From Rhizobium sophoriradicis (GTDB lineage: Bacteria; Pseudomonadota; Alphaproteobacteria; Rhizobiales; Rhizobiaceae): a stretch of DNA of 64,000 nt. This document shows positions 26,501 through 34,742 of this stretch, piece by piece. The notes beneath the pieces were generated by a model. That model was not told the origin of the DNA. It worked only from the letters and a program-made list of their open reading frames with translations, and ran no database searches. The stretch is from the NCBI RefSeq assembly GCF_003939025.1, contig NZ_RQIH01000013.1, positions 124,001 to 188,000 of the forward strand, in the 5' to 3' direction. The position numbers were made by a program, and so were the translations under genes. How positions within the stretch are numbered: the stretch's first letter is position 1; every line of letters begins with the position of its first letter.

Positions 26501-27116
26501 AACCTTGCGGTTCTTCAACAGCAATGTCGGCATCGCCACCGAAGCCACCACACCGACGGCGACTGCCGGGGCAATGGCCATCAAGTTCGACGGCATCGGC
26601 AACAGCGAGGATCTGATGCTGATCCTCAACCTCATCGATGTGAACGGCGCCGACAACATCGCCGGCAACGGCGACGACAATGCCACGATCACGCGGGCCA
26701 TGTATGTGTCGAACGCCGACATCTACAAGACTGGCCAGGTCCCGGCTCCCTACAACAGCGAGTTCACGCTCGACAATAATGACGGCCTGGTGATCGTCGA
26801 GCAGAACGACTACAACGCGGCCGGCGAAGACTACGTGATGCAGGGCGTGCAGATCATGCAGTCGGGCAACGGGATCACCGGCAACAATACCGCTATCGAC
26901 CTGGTGAGGACGACCGGCGCCGGCGGCGGCAGCAATGCGACCGGCGCTCTGGTGAACTTCGACGCTACCGACAACGACGTGCTGAAGATCACCGACCTCG
27001 GCTTCACCTCGACTGTGACGCAGGCGCCGGATGCCAACCTCGACTTCGCCTTCCAGGTGGTCGACGCGGACGGCGACCAGACGGTGATGCAACACATCCT
27101 CGTCGACGTCACGTAA
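23502..27116 (+). CDS. Large type I-secreted repeat protein (DUF5801-like, adhesin type)
   Basis: Acidic protein of 1204 residues rich in Thr, Asp, Gly and Asn and almost devoid of Cys. It has no Sec signal. Two near-identical 155-residue repeats (residues 436-590 and 591-745) start NFxDDGP and end with DGDGDPASATRNIGQNL; a third begins at 746 and diverges. DxDGD motifs suggest calcium binding. No RTX nonapeptides (GGxGxDxUx) are visible. The genes for the matching ABC exporter and adaptor follow directly, which supports C-terminal-signal type I secretion. The role is probably surface attachment or biofilm; that is inference. Start at 23502 after GAGGGAGAA. Confidence 0.82.
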   Translation: MALDITTQDLVIDETPNAQDDDINPSLAPHSTNTTLQYMLGRDGSGGLASPEVAYQSDFVVASASAGETITKVILTQSASGTPFSTTVGVNSGIRTVDGNYVWLFQDPTHANVVIGVIGTSDPSAEPAETGALAFSLGLIGTTATKADLYTVQYVPLFHLDPTSADDRIDLTNKVFASVAGTSNISFTGDDAHSGSNQFNLLSSPDDASKQLLVTGLVRSSQLDPNSALVNSECNVSEQGFGVDNQSINPDTDGQNQPLGREVLQVDFVTGGTTPSAGDGADIAYGSHLDNILQAGFIINQITPSTPTERVDIKISAFDVQGNEQGSDFFNGSPTTPVNITSLTLTGASALTTITADGTYATAGGNVTVTGLSGTGNVVTITGLDNITTVDFTTSSQMDRLHVEAIDATEGLDITEIHYAQQTTNAYNEEVGSFINFDDDGPAITAVGTAPQVTVDETDLATNATGNFATAFTPTPGADGATFTYALGISQVTNVSGLTDTATGQSVLLFLEGGNVVGRAGAGGPVVFTVSVSTAGVVTLDQARAVVHANTSNPDDSRTLAAADLVTLTATITDGDGDPASATRNIGQNLNFEDDGPSINANGTAPQVTVDETDLATNATGNFATAFISTPGADGATTTYALGVNVNTNVSGLTDTETGASVLLFKEGSNVVGRAGAGGPVVFTVSVSAAGVVSLDQARAVVHANTSNPDDSRTLAAADLVTLTATITDGDGDPASATRNIGQNLNFEDDGPTISVPFDGDPVAAGIQHETLANLLNASASGAFGYNIGADVHPAAFYTGGGSDFVDQDGVTGGVQIGLTGTIIGGGGGNLLTSNVTLASESLTSATFNFTFTYDRDPAAGVQAGTAGGTLVFDKAADTYTINLTDPLEGFSFDILHTSELLSKEPTSNTGHPQVVLERLQADDSTTPADEDFYVQFTGNLVNKANPFGLTSNGEGSSTDTTFTPGIIHDMVSNNNETWVSATQSTNGVAGDTIQKDELLTLRFFNSNVGIATEATTPTATAGAMAIKFDGIGNSEDLMLILNLIDVNGADNIAGNGDDNATITRAMYVSNADIYKTGQVPAPYNSEFTLDNNDGLVIVEQNDYNAAGEDYVMQGVQIMQSGNGITGNNTAIDLVRTTGAGGGSNATGALVNFDATDNDVLKITDLGFTSTVTQAPDANLDFAFQVVDADGDQTVMQHILVDVT
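24807..25736 (+). repeat. Tandem 465-bp repeats within the secreted protein gene
   Basis: Units 24807-25271 and 25272-25736 align without a gap, with long identical runs at the DNA level, for example the segment encoding VVHANTSNPDDSRTLAAADL. A third partial unit starts at 25737. Such similarity points to recent duplication or gene conversion and allows copy-number change by recombination. Confidence 0.9.
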
Positions 27117-27126
27117 CACCTGATCA

Positions 27127-27151
27127 GCGGGGGCAGCAAAGCTGCCCCCGC
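27127..27151 (+). terminator. Intercistronic hairpin after the secreted protein gene
   Basis: Perfect 11-bp stem (27127-27137 with 27141-27151) with an AAA loop and no T run. It lies ten nt past the stop codon of the repeat protein and 41 nt before the exporter start. It probably stabilises the 3' end of the adhesin mRNA and lowers read-through, so that cargo is made in excess over exporter. Confidence 0.6.
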
Positions 27152-27192
27152 CTTCGCATGACGCGTCATCTCAAGTACCAGAGATAAAATAG

Positions 27193-28938
27193 ATGAAGAA
27201 CAACCAGCCGCCCCCGGCGCTTCAGGTGGTGATGAAAGAAGCTAGACGGGCTATCCGGCCGCTTATCTGGTTCAGCGGCGGCATCAACGTGCTGATGCTG
27301 ACCGGGGCGCTTTACATGCTGCAGGTTTATCACCGCGTCTTGTCCAGCCACAGCCTCGAGACGCTGCTGATGTTATCGCTGATGGCGGCAGGCGCACTTG
27401 CGGCCATGGCGGGGCTGGAGGTGGTGCGCGGTCGCCTTCTGGCAACCGTCGGAGCGTGGATGAACGCGCGGCTGGCGCCCGTTCTGCTGACGGCATCGGT
27501 GGAATACGCCGCCTCGGCGCCCGGCCAAGCCAATGCCCGCCCGCTGCGCGACCTCGATCAGGTCCGGAATTTCTTCACCAGCCCGAGCATCTTCCCGATC
27601 CTCGATGCGCCTTGGGCGCCGCTGTTTTTCGCCGCCATATTCTTCATGCATCCCTGGCTGGGCTGGCTGGCGCTGTCGGGCGGGGCGGTGCTGTTTGCGC
27701 TGGCCCTGCTCAACGAATGGCTGACCCGCAAGCCGTTGACCGAGGCGACCAGCGCACAGTCGCGGGCCTACACCCAGGCCGAGGCAGCGATCCGCAACGC
27801 CGAGGTCGTGCAGGCAATGGGCATGCTGAAGCCGCTGCTCGAGGGCTGGAAGGTGCAGCAGGACGAGGCAAACAGGGGCCAGGTCATCGCCGCCAACCGC
27901 GGCGGCATCATCTCGGCCATTGCCCGTTGCCACCGGCTGGCTCTGCAAATAGGGATATTAGGCCTCGGAGCCTATCTCGTCCTGCGCAACGAGGCTTCCC
28001 CGGGGATCATGGTCTCCGCCTCCATCCTGATGGGCCGCGCGCTATCGCCGGTCGAGCAGGCAATCGGCACGTGGAAGGCGACGGTCGGCGCGCGTGCCGC
28101 CTACCGGCGTCTCACCGCCGTCGCCGGCCAGCACCCCGAGGCCACGCCGGTTCTGGCACTGCCGCGACCGACAGGCCGGTTCGAGGCCGACAATATCGTG
28201 CTTGCCCGACAGGGCGGCGAACATATTCTGAAAGGGATCAACTTCCGTCTCGAGCCGGGTGAATCCATGGCTTTGATCGGCCAGAGCGGGGCCGGCAAGA
28301 CCAGCCTGGCACGCATACTGGCCGGGGCCTGGCGCCCTTCCGGCGGGCGGGCCTTGCTCGATGGCATGGATGTCGCCCAATGGGCGGCGGAGGACCGCGG
28401 TCATCATGTCGGCTACCTGCCCCAGGACATCGAGCTTTTCGCCGGGAATGTCTGCGAAAATATCTGCCGCTTCGCGACGGTCAGCCCCGTGGTCTTCGAC
28501 AAGGCGGTCAAGGCAGCGCGGCTGGCGGGCGTCCACGATCTGATCAAAGGGCTGCCGAGGGGTTATCTGACCGAGATCGGCGAATCCGGCGCGGTGCTGT
28601 CGGGCGGACAGCGCCAGCGCATCGGCCTGGCGCGAGCGCTCTACGGCGATCCGGCGCTCATTATCCTGGACGAGCCCAACTCGAACCTCGACCGAGAGGG
28701 TGAGGAGGCCTTGATCGCAGCGCTCGGCACGGTCAAAGCGGCGGGCACGACCGTTATCCTGATCGCGCACCGACCGAACATCATGGAAACCGTCGACAAG
28801 ATACTGGTCCTCAACCGCGGCCAGCAGGACCTGTTCGGTCCGCGCGACCATGTCTTCAATGAACTCGCCGCACGCGTCCGCAAGGTCGCACAGATGCCGA
28901 CGATCGTGGCGAAGCAGCAAGGAACGAAACAGCCATGA
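27193..28938 (+). CDS. Type I secretion ABC permease/ATPase (PrtD type)
   Basis: Inner-membrane exporter of 581 residues. The N-terminal membrane domain runs to about residue 310, with no C39 peptidase-like domain. The nucleotide-binding domain has Walker A GQSGAGKTS near 362-370, Q-loop YLPQD, signature LSGGQRQRIGLARAL, Walker B LIILDEPNSNLD and the H-loop His in IAHRP. It matches PrtD/AprD-type exporters that move proteins with C-terminal signals. The stop overlaps the HlyD gene start (ATGA). Confidence 0.94.
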   Translation: MKNNQPPPALQVVMKEARRAIRPLIWFSGGINVLMLTGALYMLQVYHRVLSSHSLETLLMLSLMAAGALAAMAGLEVVRGRLLATVGAWMNARLAPVLLTASVEYAASAPGQANARPLRDLDQVRNFFTSPSIFPILDAPWAPLFFAAIFFMHPWLGWLALSGGAVLFALALLNEWLTRKPLTEATSAQSRAYTQAEAAIRNAEVVQAMGMLKPLLEGWKVQQDEANRGQVIAANRGGIISAIARCHRLALQIGILGLGAYLVLRNEASPGIMVSASILMGRALSPVEQAIGTWKATVGARAAYRRLTAVAGQHPEATPVLALPRPTGRFEADNIVLARQGGEHILKGINFRLEPGESMALIGQSGAGKTSLARILAGAWRPSGGRALLDGMDVAQWAAEDRGHHVGYLPQDIELFAGNVCENICRFATVSPVVFDKAVKAARLAGVHDLIKGLPRGYLTEIGESGAVLSGGQRQRIGLARALYGDPALIILDEPNSNLDREGEEALIAALGTVKAAGTTVILIAHRPNIMETVDKILVLNRGQQDLFGPRDHVFNELAARVRKVAQMPTIVAKQQGTKQP

Positions 28939-30269
28939 CGGACATGAAGGTCGTCCCGTTACCGGTTTCGCCGCCCGCTGCCCCAGTCCCCCTGCGTCTC
29001 ACAGGCGTAACGGTCACAGGCTTCGCGATCATCTTCCTGTTCTTCGGCATGGCCGGGGGCTGGGCGATGCTCGCGCCGCTGGACAGCGCCGCGGTGGCGC
29101 CTGGTGTCATCAAGGTGGCCGGCGACCGCAAGCTTATCCAGCATCTGGAGGGCGGCATCATCGCCGATCTGAACGCCGCCAATGGCGATATCGTCAAGGC
29201 GGGCAAGGTGCTCATCCAGCTCGACGGCACGCAGGCGAGGACGAAGCTCGACCTGCTCCAGAACCGGATCGCAACGCGTGAGGCGCTGGCCGCGCGCCTG
29301 CGGGCCGAGCGGGACGACAAGGCCGAGATCGAGTTCGATTCGGCCTTGCTGGCAAACCCGACCAAGTCGGCAATGGACGCGGTGGCGGCCCAGCGCGATG
29401 TCTTTGCGGCGAAGCACCACAATCTGCAGGACGAGCGGGAAATCCTCAGCCAGCGCCGGCGTCAGACCCAGGAAGAGATCACGGGACTGCAGGAGCTGAT
29501 CGTCACCGAGGACAGGCAGATCGAGGTGTTCGAGGGGGAAACCAAGGACCTTGAAAGTCTCCTCAAACGCGGCCTTGTCACCCGCGAGCGGTGGCTGCTG
29601 CTCAGACGGCAGCAGCGGGAGGTCGAGGGGGAACGCGCGACCAATGTCGCGGCAATCGCCCGCGCCAGGAGCGCCATGGCCGAGATCGACATGCAAATCC
29701 TCAATCTCAGCACCTTACGGCTGCACGAGGCGGTCGAAGAGCTGAGCAAGGTCGAGGCGGAACTGGTCGATCTCAGGCAGGAAGAGCGGGCTGCCAAGGA
29801 CGTGCTTGCCCGCACCAATGTCGTCGCACCCGTTGACGGCATCGTCATGGACCTGAAGGTCCACACAACAGGCGGCGTCGTCAAACCCGGTGAGACGTTG
29901 ATGACGGTCGTGCCGCTCGGACAACAGCTCGTGGTCGAGGCCATGGTCCGGCCGGAGGATGTCGAGACGATTGCGCCCGGACAGCGCGCACGCGTCAGCT
30001 TCCCGGCCTTTGCCCGTTACAACCTGCCGCCCCTCGAGGGCGTCGTCGAGATCGTCTCGGCCGACCGGATGGTGGAAGAACGCAGCGGGGCGCCCTATTT
30101 CGCCGCAACCGTGCTGATCGACAAGAGCGAACTTACCAAGCTGGAGGGCCGCAAGCTCATGCCCGGCATGTCGAGCGAGGCATTGATCCGGACGGGTGCC
30201 CGCACCGTTCTTTCCTATCTGGCCGAGCCGATCACCCAGAACTTCCGCCGGGCGATGCGGGAAAAATAG
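28935..30269 (+). CDS. Type I secretion periplasmic adaptor (HlyD/PrtE family)
   Basis: Membrane fusion protein of 444 residues: a short cytoplasmic N-terminus, one membrane helix at about residues 30-50 (FAIIFLFFGMAGGWAMLAPL), a lipoyl-type half motif, a long coiled coil (about 100-290) and the C-terminal beta-barrel with FPAFARYNLPPLEGVVE. It links the ABC exporter to an outer-membrane TolC, which is not encoded here. Translation is coupled to the exporter gene. Confidence 0.94.
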   Translation: MTDMKVVPLPVSPPAAPVPLRLTGVTVTGFAIIFLFFGMAGGWAMLAPLDSAAVAPGVIKVAGDRKLIQHLEGGIIADLNAANGDIVKAGKVLIQLDGTQARTKLDLLQNRIATREALAARLRAERDDKAEIEFDSALLANPTKSAMDAVAAQRDVFAAKHHNLQDEREILSQRRRQTQEEITGLQELIVTEDRQIEVFEGETKDLESLLKRGLVTRERWLLLRRQQREVEGERATNVAAIARARSAMAEIDMQILNLSTLRLHEAVEELSKVEAELVDLRQEERAAKDVLARTNVVAPVDGIVMDLKVHTTGGVVKPGETLMTVVPLGQQLVVEAMVRPEDVETIAPGQRARVSFPAFARYNLPPLEGVVEIVSADRMVEERSGAPYFAATVLIDKSELTKLEGRKLMPGMSSEALIRTGARTVLSYLAEPITQNFRRAMREK

Positions 30270-30313
30270 CTGCAGGCGAGGATTGAGGGGCACCGGCGGG
30301 GAAATGCCGCCAG

Positions 30314-30841
30314 CTATTCCTGTGCCGGCAGATCTGGCCAGCTGTCGGTAACGCCGGCCTGGACTGGACGCTCCAGATAGGTGGAGAGGGCGATATAGCT
30401 GCGGGTGCCGGTGACACCTGGAACGGCATGGATCTGCGCCAGAAATGCCTCCAATGCCTGCGGGCTGGCAGTGCGGACCTTGAAGAGAACGCTGGCGTCG
30501 CCGGCGACCGAATGCATTTCCTCGACCTCTGGGAAACGCAGGACCTGCATCAAGCGCTCGCTCTTGCCCCATCCGGCCGCCTCCACATGCACAAAGGCAA
30601 GCAACGGCTTACCCAAAGCTGCGCCATCCAGCGCAGCATGAACACCCTTGATGGCGCCCGATTGCTTGAGCCGGCGCACACGCTCGTGCACGGCCGGCGC
30701 CGACAGGCCGACCGCTTCGCCAAGCCTGGCGTAGCTCTGGCTGCTGTCGGCGGCGAGCGCGGCTAATATTCTTCGGTCGAATACGTCGATGACCGGCTGC
30801 TGAGCACGCCTCTGCCGAAGATCCTCGGTATTTTTCCTCAT
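30314..30841 (-). CDS. Lrp/AsnC-family transcriptional regulator
   Basis: Regulator of 175 residues. Helix-turn-helix at about residues 18-60 (DVFDRRILAALAADSSQSYARLGEAVGLSAPAVHERVRRLKQSG), then an AsnC/RAM ligand domain with PGVTGTRSYIALSTY. The start at 30841 is preceded by AGGGGGAT. It diverges from the RidA-family gene, with an imperfect dyad (30860-30897) between them, so it probably controls that gene in response to an amino acid. Confidence 0.92.
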   Translation of the reverse strand: MRKNTEDLRQRRAQQPVIDVFDRRILAALAADSSQSYARLGEAVGLSAPAVHERVRRLKQSGAIKGVHAALDGAALGKPLLAFVHVEAAGWGKSERLMQVLRFPEVEEMHSVAGDASVLFKVRTASPQALEAFLAQIHAVPGVTGTRSYIALSTYLERPVQAGVTDSWPDLPAQE

Positions 30842-30859
30842 TCGGCAGATCCCCCTTTC

Positions 30860-30897
30860 TGTCGAAGAATAATCACCGATACTGGCATTCTTCAACA
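30860..30897. promoter_or_regulatory. Dyad operator between Lrp and RidA-family genes
   Basis: TGTCGAAGAAT (30860-30870) and ATTCTTCAACA (30887-30897) are inverted copies with one mismatch, separated by 16 nt. It is centred in the divergent intergenic region, as expected for an Lrp/AsnC-type site. Confidence 0.55.
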
Positions 30898-30920
30898 GAC
30901 TATTCGGAGGAATAGAGATC

Positions 30921-31307
30921 ATGGAAATGATCGGGCGCAATCCAATGACCGGGATCTATCCGGCAAGCCCTGACTACATCCATGCGCTGGAGGTCAAGCA
31001 GCCCAGCCGGCTGCTCTTCGTCAGCGGTACGATGGGTCTCGATAAAGCGGGAATGGCGGCGGCCGATCTGGACGGTCAGTTGGCGCTTGTCTGGGCCAAC
31101 CTGCGCACGATCCTCGCCTCCGCCGAAATGACAGTCGACAATATCGTGCGGCTGACGAGTTATCTCCGCGACGGCGCCTTTATGGAGGCAAACCAGAACG
31201 CCCGCCTCCGGGCGCTTGGCGGCCGCGCCGTGCCGACCACCGCGATCATCGTCGAAACGCTGCGCGACGACTGGCTCGTCGAAATCGAGATCGTCGCCGC
31301 CGGCTGA
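30921..31307 (+). CDS. RidA/YjgF-family protein lacking the catalytic arginine
   Basis: Protein of 128 residues with the RidA fold: LLFVSGTMGLDKAG, LANLRTILASAEMTVDNIVRLTSYL, and a C-terminal VEIEIVAAG. RidA enamine/imine deaminases need an arginine (Arg105 of the archetype, in ARSCVEV); here the aligned segment is VPTTAIIVETL, without it. It thus belongs to an Rid subgroup without proven deaminase activity. It is divergent from, and probably regulated by, the Lrp-type gene. Confidence 0.87.
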   Translation: MEMIGRNPMTGIYPASPDYIHALEVKQPSRLLFVSGTMGLDKAGMAAADLDGQLALVWANLRTILASAEMTVDNIVRLTSYLRDGAFMEANQNARLRALGGRAVPTTAIIVETLRDDWLVEIEIVAAG

Positions 31308-31349
31308 GGGCCAGGGCCATCGCACCCGAAGCTGCGATGGCCACACGAT

Positions 31350-32057
31350 TCAGGCCGCCTGCTTCAATAGGCCGAGAGCTTCGGCCAGATCGACTTCACC
31401 GAGGAAAGCGCCGCTGCTTTTCGCTTCCTGCCGATGCTCGATCGCATGGGCGAAACGCACGGCCGGCTCCTGCTGCATGCGCTCATGGAGGCGATGTAGG
31501 CCGGGAAACTGGCGTCGGTCGACCACCTTGTGAAAATCGTTCCAGCGGGCGATGCCGACGAAATAGGCATCGGCCAGGCTCGGGCCGTTGCCGACAAGCC
31601 ATTCGCGGCCAGCAAGCAGATGCTCCAGCGTGTGATGCGCCTTTTCGACCGCGGCGGTGCCGTAGGCCGTCAGCGCCTGCTCGTCCTGTGGCTCCATTGG
31701 ATGTTCCAACGCATACCAGAGCGGGCCGAAGGCTGCGAAGAAACTGGTGTTGAGGAAGGCGAGCATCTGGTTCTGACGATCGAAATCCTCCGACCCCTGG
31801 GCAAAGCCCAGACCGCTGCCGATCGCACGGGCGCCGATATGATTGAGGATCGCCATGCTTTCGCTGATCGTCCTGCCATCCTCGAGCAGCAGCGACGGCG
31901 TCTCGCCGACTGTATTGATCTGCTTGTATTCATCGGTGGAGACCACCTCCGGCATCTCGACGCGGCAGAGCCGATAAGGCAGGCCCGACCATTCCAGCGC
32001 GACGATCGAGCCGAAGGAGCAGCCCTGAGGGACGCCGTAAAACAATATGGGTGACAT
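31350..32057 (-). CDS. Glutathione S-transferase family protein
   Basis: Protein of 235 residues. The N-terminal thioredoxin-like domain starts SPILFYGVPQGCSFGSIVALEWSG, with the glutathione-contact segment TVGETPSLLLEDGRTISESMAIL (cis-Pro and Glu-Ser), and the C-terminal helical domain has LAGREWLVGNGPSLADAYF. The substrate is unknown. A LysR gene is divergent across 114 bp with a clear dyad, suggesting induction. Confidence 0.9.
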   Translation of the reverse strand: MSPILFYGVPQGCSFGSIVALEWSGLPYRLCRVEMPEVVSTDEYKQINTVGETPSLLLEDGRTISESMAILNHIGARAIGSGLGFAQGSEDFDRQNQMLAFLNTSFFAAFGPLWYALEHPMEPQDEQALTAYGTAAVEKAHHTLEHLLAGREWLVGNGPSLADAYFVGIARWNDFHKVVDRRQFPGLHRLHERMQQEPAVRFAHAIEHRQEAKSSGAFLGEVDLAEALGLLKQAA

Positions 32058-32074
32058 CAGTCGTTCCTTTCAAA

Positions 32075-32100
32075 ATTGAACCTGTTTAGACAGGATCAAT
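32075..32100. promoter_or_regulatory. Dyad operator between GST and LysR genes
   Basis: ATTGAACCTGT (32075-32085) and ACAGGATCAAT (32090-32100) are inverted copies with one mismatch around TTAG. It lies 18 nt before the GST start and 72 nt before the LysR start, so it could serve both genes as a LysR-type site. Confidence 0.55.
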
Positions 32101-32171
32101 GTGAAGACGTGGCCGATCATACGGTAGAGGCTATAATTGCGTCGCAATGTCCACATATCTGGAAGATAGCA

Positions 32172-33065
32172 ATGGCGCTTTTCAACCTCAACGATCTGCA
32201 TCTCTTCGTCCAGGCCGTCGACAGCGGCAGTTTTACCGCCGCCGCGAGACATCTCGGCATGCCGAAATCGACGGTCAGCAAGCGGGTCGCGGAGCTGGAG
32301 CGGCGCCTCGGCGTGCGGCTGATCCAGCGCACGTCTCGCAGCTTCGCGCTGACCGATCTCGGGCGCGAATTCTTTCAGCATGCCCAGGCCTCGATCATCG
32401 AGGCTGAGATGGCCGAGGGCATCGTGCGGCGGCATCTGGCTGAACCGGCCGGCAGCGTTCGCCTGACGGCCTCGGTGCCGACGGCGCAGTTCACCTTGAC
32501 GGAGCATCTGCCGGCGCTGACGGCGCGCTATCCGAAGCTTCGGCTTTCGGTGCATGTGACCGACCGTTTCGTCGACATCGTGCAGGAAGGTTTCGATATC
32601 GCGCTGCGCAGTCATCGCGCGCCGCTGCCGGATTCGGCGCTGGTGCAGCGCAGGCTCGCCAGCCACCAATTCCATATCCTCGCCTCGCCGGACTATCTCA
32701 GCGCCCATGGGCAACCGCGCCGGCCCGAGGAGCTGGCGGAGCATGCCACGATCATGACCAGCCTGACGGAAGACCAGTGGCGGCTCTTTTCCGACGGTGG
32801 CGACGAGGCTCTCGTCACGCTGCAGTCCGTGATGGCGGCGGATGAGCCCTATGTGCTGATGGAAGCGGCAGCGGCCGGGCTCGGCATTACCTGCCTGCCG
32901 ACATCGGTCTGCCGGAAGGCGCTGGCCGAAGGGCGGCTGGTGCGGGTGCTGCCGGAATGGACGGCCGGCAGCATCGAGACGACGATCCTGATGCCGCATC
33001 GGCGCGGCCAGCTGCCGGCGGTGCGCGCCGTCGTCGATTTCCTGGCGGAACGGCTGACCGGATGA
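32172..33065 (+). CDS. LysR-family transcriptional regulator
   Basis: Regulator of 297 residues. Helix-turn-helix: NLNDLHLFVQAVDSGSFTAAARHLGMPKSTVSKRVAELE; the effector domain starts near residue 90 (GSVRLTASVPTAQFTL), as in the CrgA/DsdC-like group that often controls quinone or aldehyde detoxification genes. The ATG at 32172 is chosen by domain position. Probable target: the divergent GST gene. Confidence 0.92.
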   Translation: MALFNLNDLHLFVQAVDSGSFTAAARHLGMPKSTVSKRVAELERRLGVRLIQRTSRSFALTDLGREFFQHAQASIIEAEMAEGIVRRHLAEPAGSVRLTASVPTAQFTLTEHLPALTARYPKLRLSVHVTDRFVDIVQEGFDIALRSHRAPLPDSALVQRRLASHQFHILASPDYLSAHGQPRRPEELAEHATIMTSLTEDQWRLFSDGGDEALVTLQSVMAADEPYVLMEAAAAGLGITCLPTSVCRKALAEGRLVRVLPEWTAGSIETTILMPHRRGQLPAVRAVVDFLAERLTG

Positions 33066-33068
33066 TGA

Positions 33069-34652
33069 TCACGCCGCCTTGGCGGCGTGATATTCCTTGA
33101 TGGCGACCATCCTGATCGCCGGGTAGCGCTCCGCCTCATAACGCAGCGAGAAGGCATCCTGGGCGAGGAAGACGGGATCGCCGTCGAGATCGCGGGCGAT
33201 ATCGCCGCGTTTGACGGTGAGGAATTTTTCGAGATCGGCCGGCTGATCGGCGGAGATCCAGCGGCAGACGGAGAAACGCGACATTTCGAAGGAGACCGGC
33301 AGGCCGTATTCGGCCATCAGCCGCTCCTTCAGGACGTCGAGCTGCAGGGCGCCGACGACGCCGACGATCGCCGGCGAGCCGTCTTCCGGCGAGAACAGCT
33401 GGACGACGCCTTCCTCGGCCATCTGCTGCAGGGCTTCCTTGAGCTTCTTTGCCTTCATCGCGTCTTCAAGACGCACGCGGCGCAAAATTTCCGGCGAGAA
33501 GTTCGGCACGCCCTGGAAGACCAGCGATTCGCCTTCGGTCAGCGTATCGCCGATGCGCAGCGTCCCGTGATTGGGAATGCCGACGACATCGCCGGCATAG
33601 GCGGTGTCGGCGAGCTGGCGCTGCGAGGCGAAGAAGAATTGCGGCGCCGTCAGGCCGAGTTGCTTGCCGGTGCGGGCGAGCCTCGCCTTCATGCCGCGCT
33701 CGAGCTTGCCGGAGCAGATGCGGGCAAAGGCGATGCGGTCACGATGGTTGGGATCCATATTGGCCTGGATCTTGAAGACGAAGGCCGTCATCTTGTCGTC
33801 GGTCGCGTGCACGGTCCTGGTGTCGGCGACCTGGTCACGCGGCGGCGGCGCGAACGCGCCGAGCGCGTTGATGAGATCACGAACGCCGAAATTGCGCAGC
33901 GCCGAGCCGAAGAAGACCGGCGTCATATGCCCTTCCAGGAAGGATTCGCGGTCGAAGGGACGGCAGGCCTCGATGGCGAGCTCGGTCTCATCGATGAAGG
34001 CCTGGCGCTCGTTTTCCGGCAGCCTGTCGGCGACCGTCCGCGGGCCGTTGACCGGCGTCGTCTCGACTTCGGTGTCGGAACCGCGGGCGGTGCTGTTGGC
34101 GAGATGATAGGAGCCGCAGAAGGTTTTCGAGCGGCCGATCGGCCAGGTGATCGGCGCCGTATCCAGCGCCAGCTTCTCTTCCACCTCGTCGAGGATCTCG
34201 AAAGGATCGCGGCTTTCGCGGTCCATCTTGTTGATGAAGGTGATGATCGGGATATCGCGCATGCGGCAGACTTCGAAGAGTTTGAGCGTGCGCGGCTCGA
34301 TGCCCTTGGCGGCGTCGATGACCATGACGGCGGCATCGACAGCCGTCAGCGTGCGATAGGTGTCGTCGGCGAAATCCTCGTGGCCGGGCGTGTCGAGGAT
34401 GTTGAAGACATTGTCGTTATATTCGAAGGTCATCACCGAGGTGACGACGGAGATGCCGCGCTCGCGCTCGATCTTCATCCAGTCGGAGCGCGTCTGCATG
34501 CGGTCCTTCTTCGCCTTGACTTCGCCAGCCAACTGAATGGCGCCGCCGAACAGCAGCAGCTTTTCGGTGAGGGTCGTCTTGCCCGCGTCCGGGTGGGCGA
34601 TAATAGCGAATGTGCGGCGGCGGGAGACCGCCTCGGCGAGACTTTCGGCCAT
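33069..34652 (-). CDS. prfC: Peptide chain release factor 3
   Basis: Translational GTPase of 527 residues that recycles RF1/RF2 after peptide release. G1 AHPDAGKTTLTEK at residues 19-31, switch I region SDWMKIERERGISV, G3 DTPGHEDF and G4 FINKMDRE. Length and the RF3-specific C-terminal part (FEMSRFSVCRWIS) agree with the family. It converges with the LysR gene with a 3-nt gap. Confidence 0.97.
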   Translation of the reverse strand: MAESLAEAVSRRRTFAIIAHPDAGKTTLTEKLLLFGGAIQLAGEVKAKKDRMQTRSDWMKIERERGISVVTSVMTFEYNDNVFNILDTPGHEDFADDTYRTLTAVDAAVMVIDAAKGIEPRTLKLFEVCRMRDIPIITFINKMDRESRDPFEILDEVEEKLALDTAPITWPIGRSKTFCGSYHLANSTARGSDTEVETTPVNGPRTVADRLPENERQAFIDETELAIEACRPFDRESFLEGHMTPVFFGSALRNFGVRDLINALGAFAPPPRDQVADTRTVHATDDKMTAFVFKIQANMDPNHRDRIAFARICSGKLERGMKARLARTGKQLGLTAPQFFFASQRQLADTAYAGDVVGIPNHGTLRIGDTLTEGESLVFQGVPNFSPEILRRVRLEDAMKAKKLKEALQQMAEEGVVQLFSPEDGSPAIVGVVGALQLDVLKERLMAEYGLPVSFEMSRFSVCRWISADQPADLEKFLTVKRGDIARDLDGDPVFLAQDAFSLRYEAERYPAIRMVAIKEYHAAKAA

Positions 34653-34742
34653 ATTATGAATCCTGTGGAATTGCCGCGTATCTAACGATTAAAGCCCGGC
34701 ATTGCAATTGACCTCGGCGCTGCGGGCGCAAACTAATGGGCC

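Noticed and set aside
23502..27116. RTX toxin or haemolysin
   Set aside because: No glycine-rich nonapeptide repeats and no acyltransferase gene; only type I secretion is supported.
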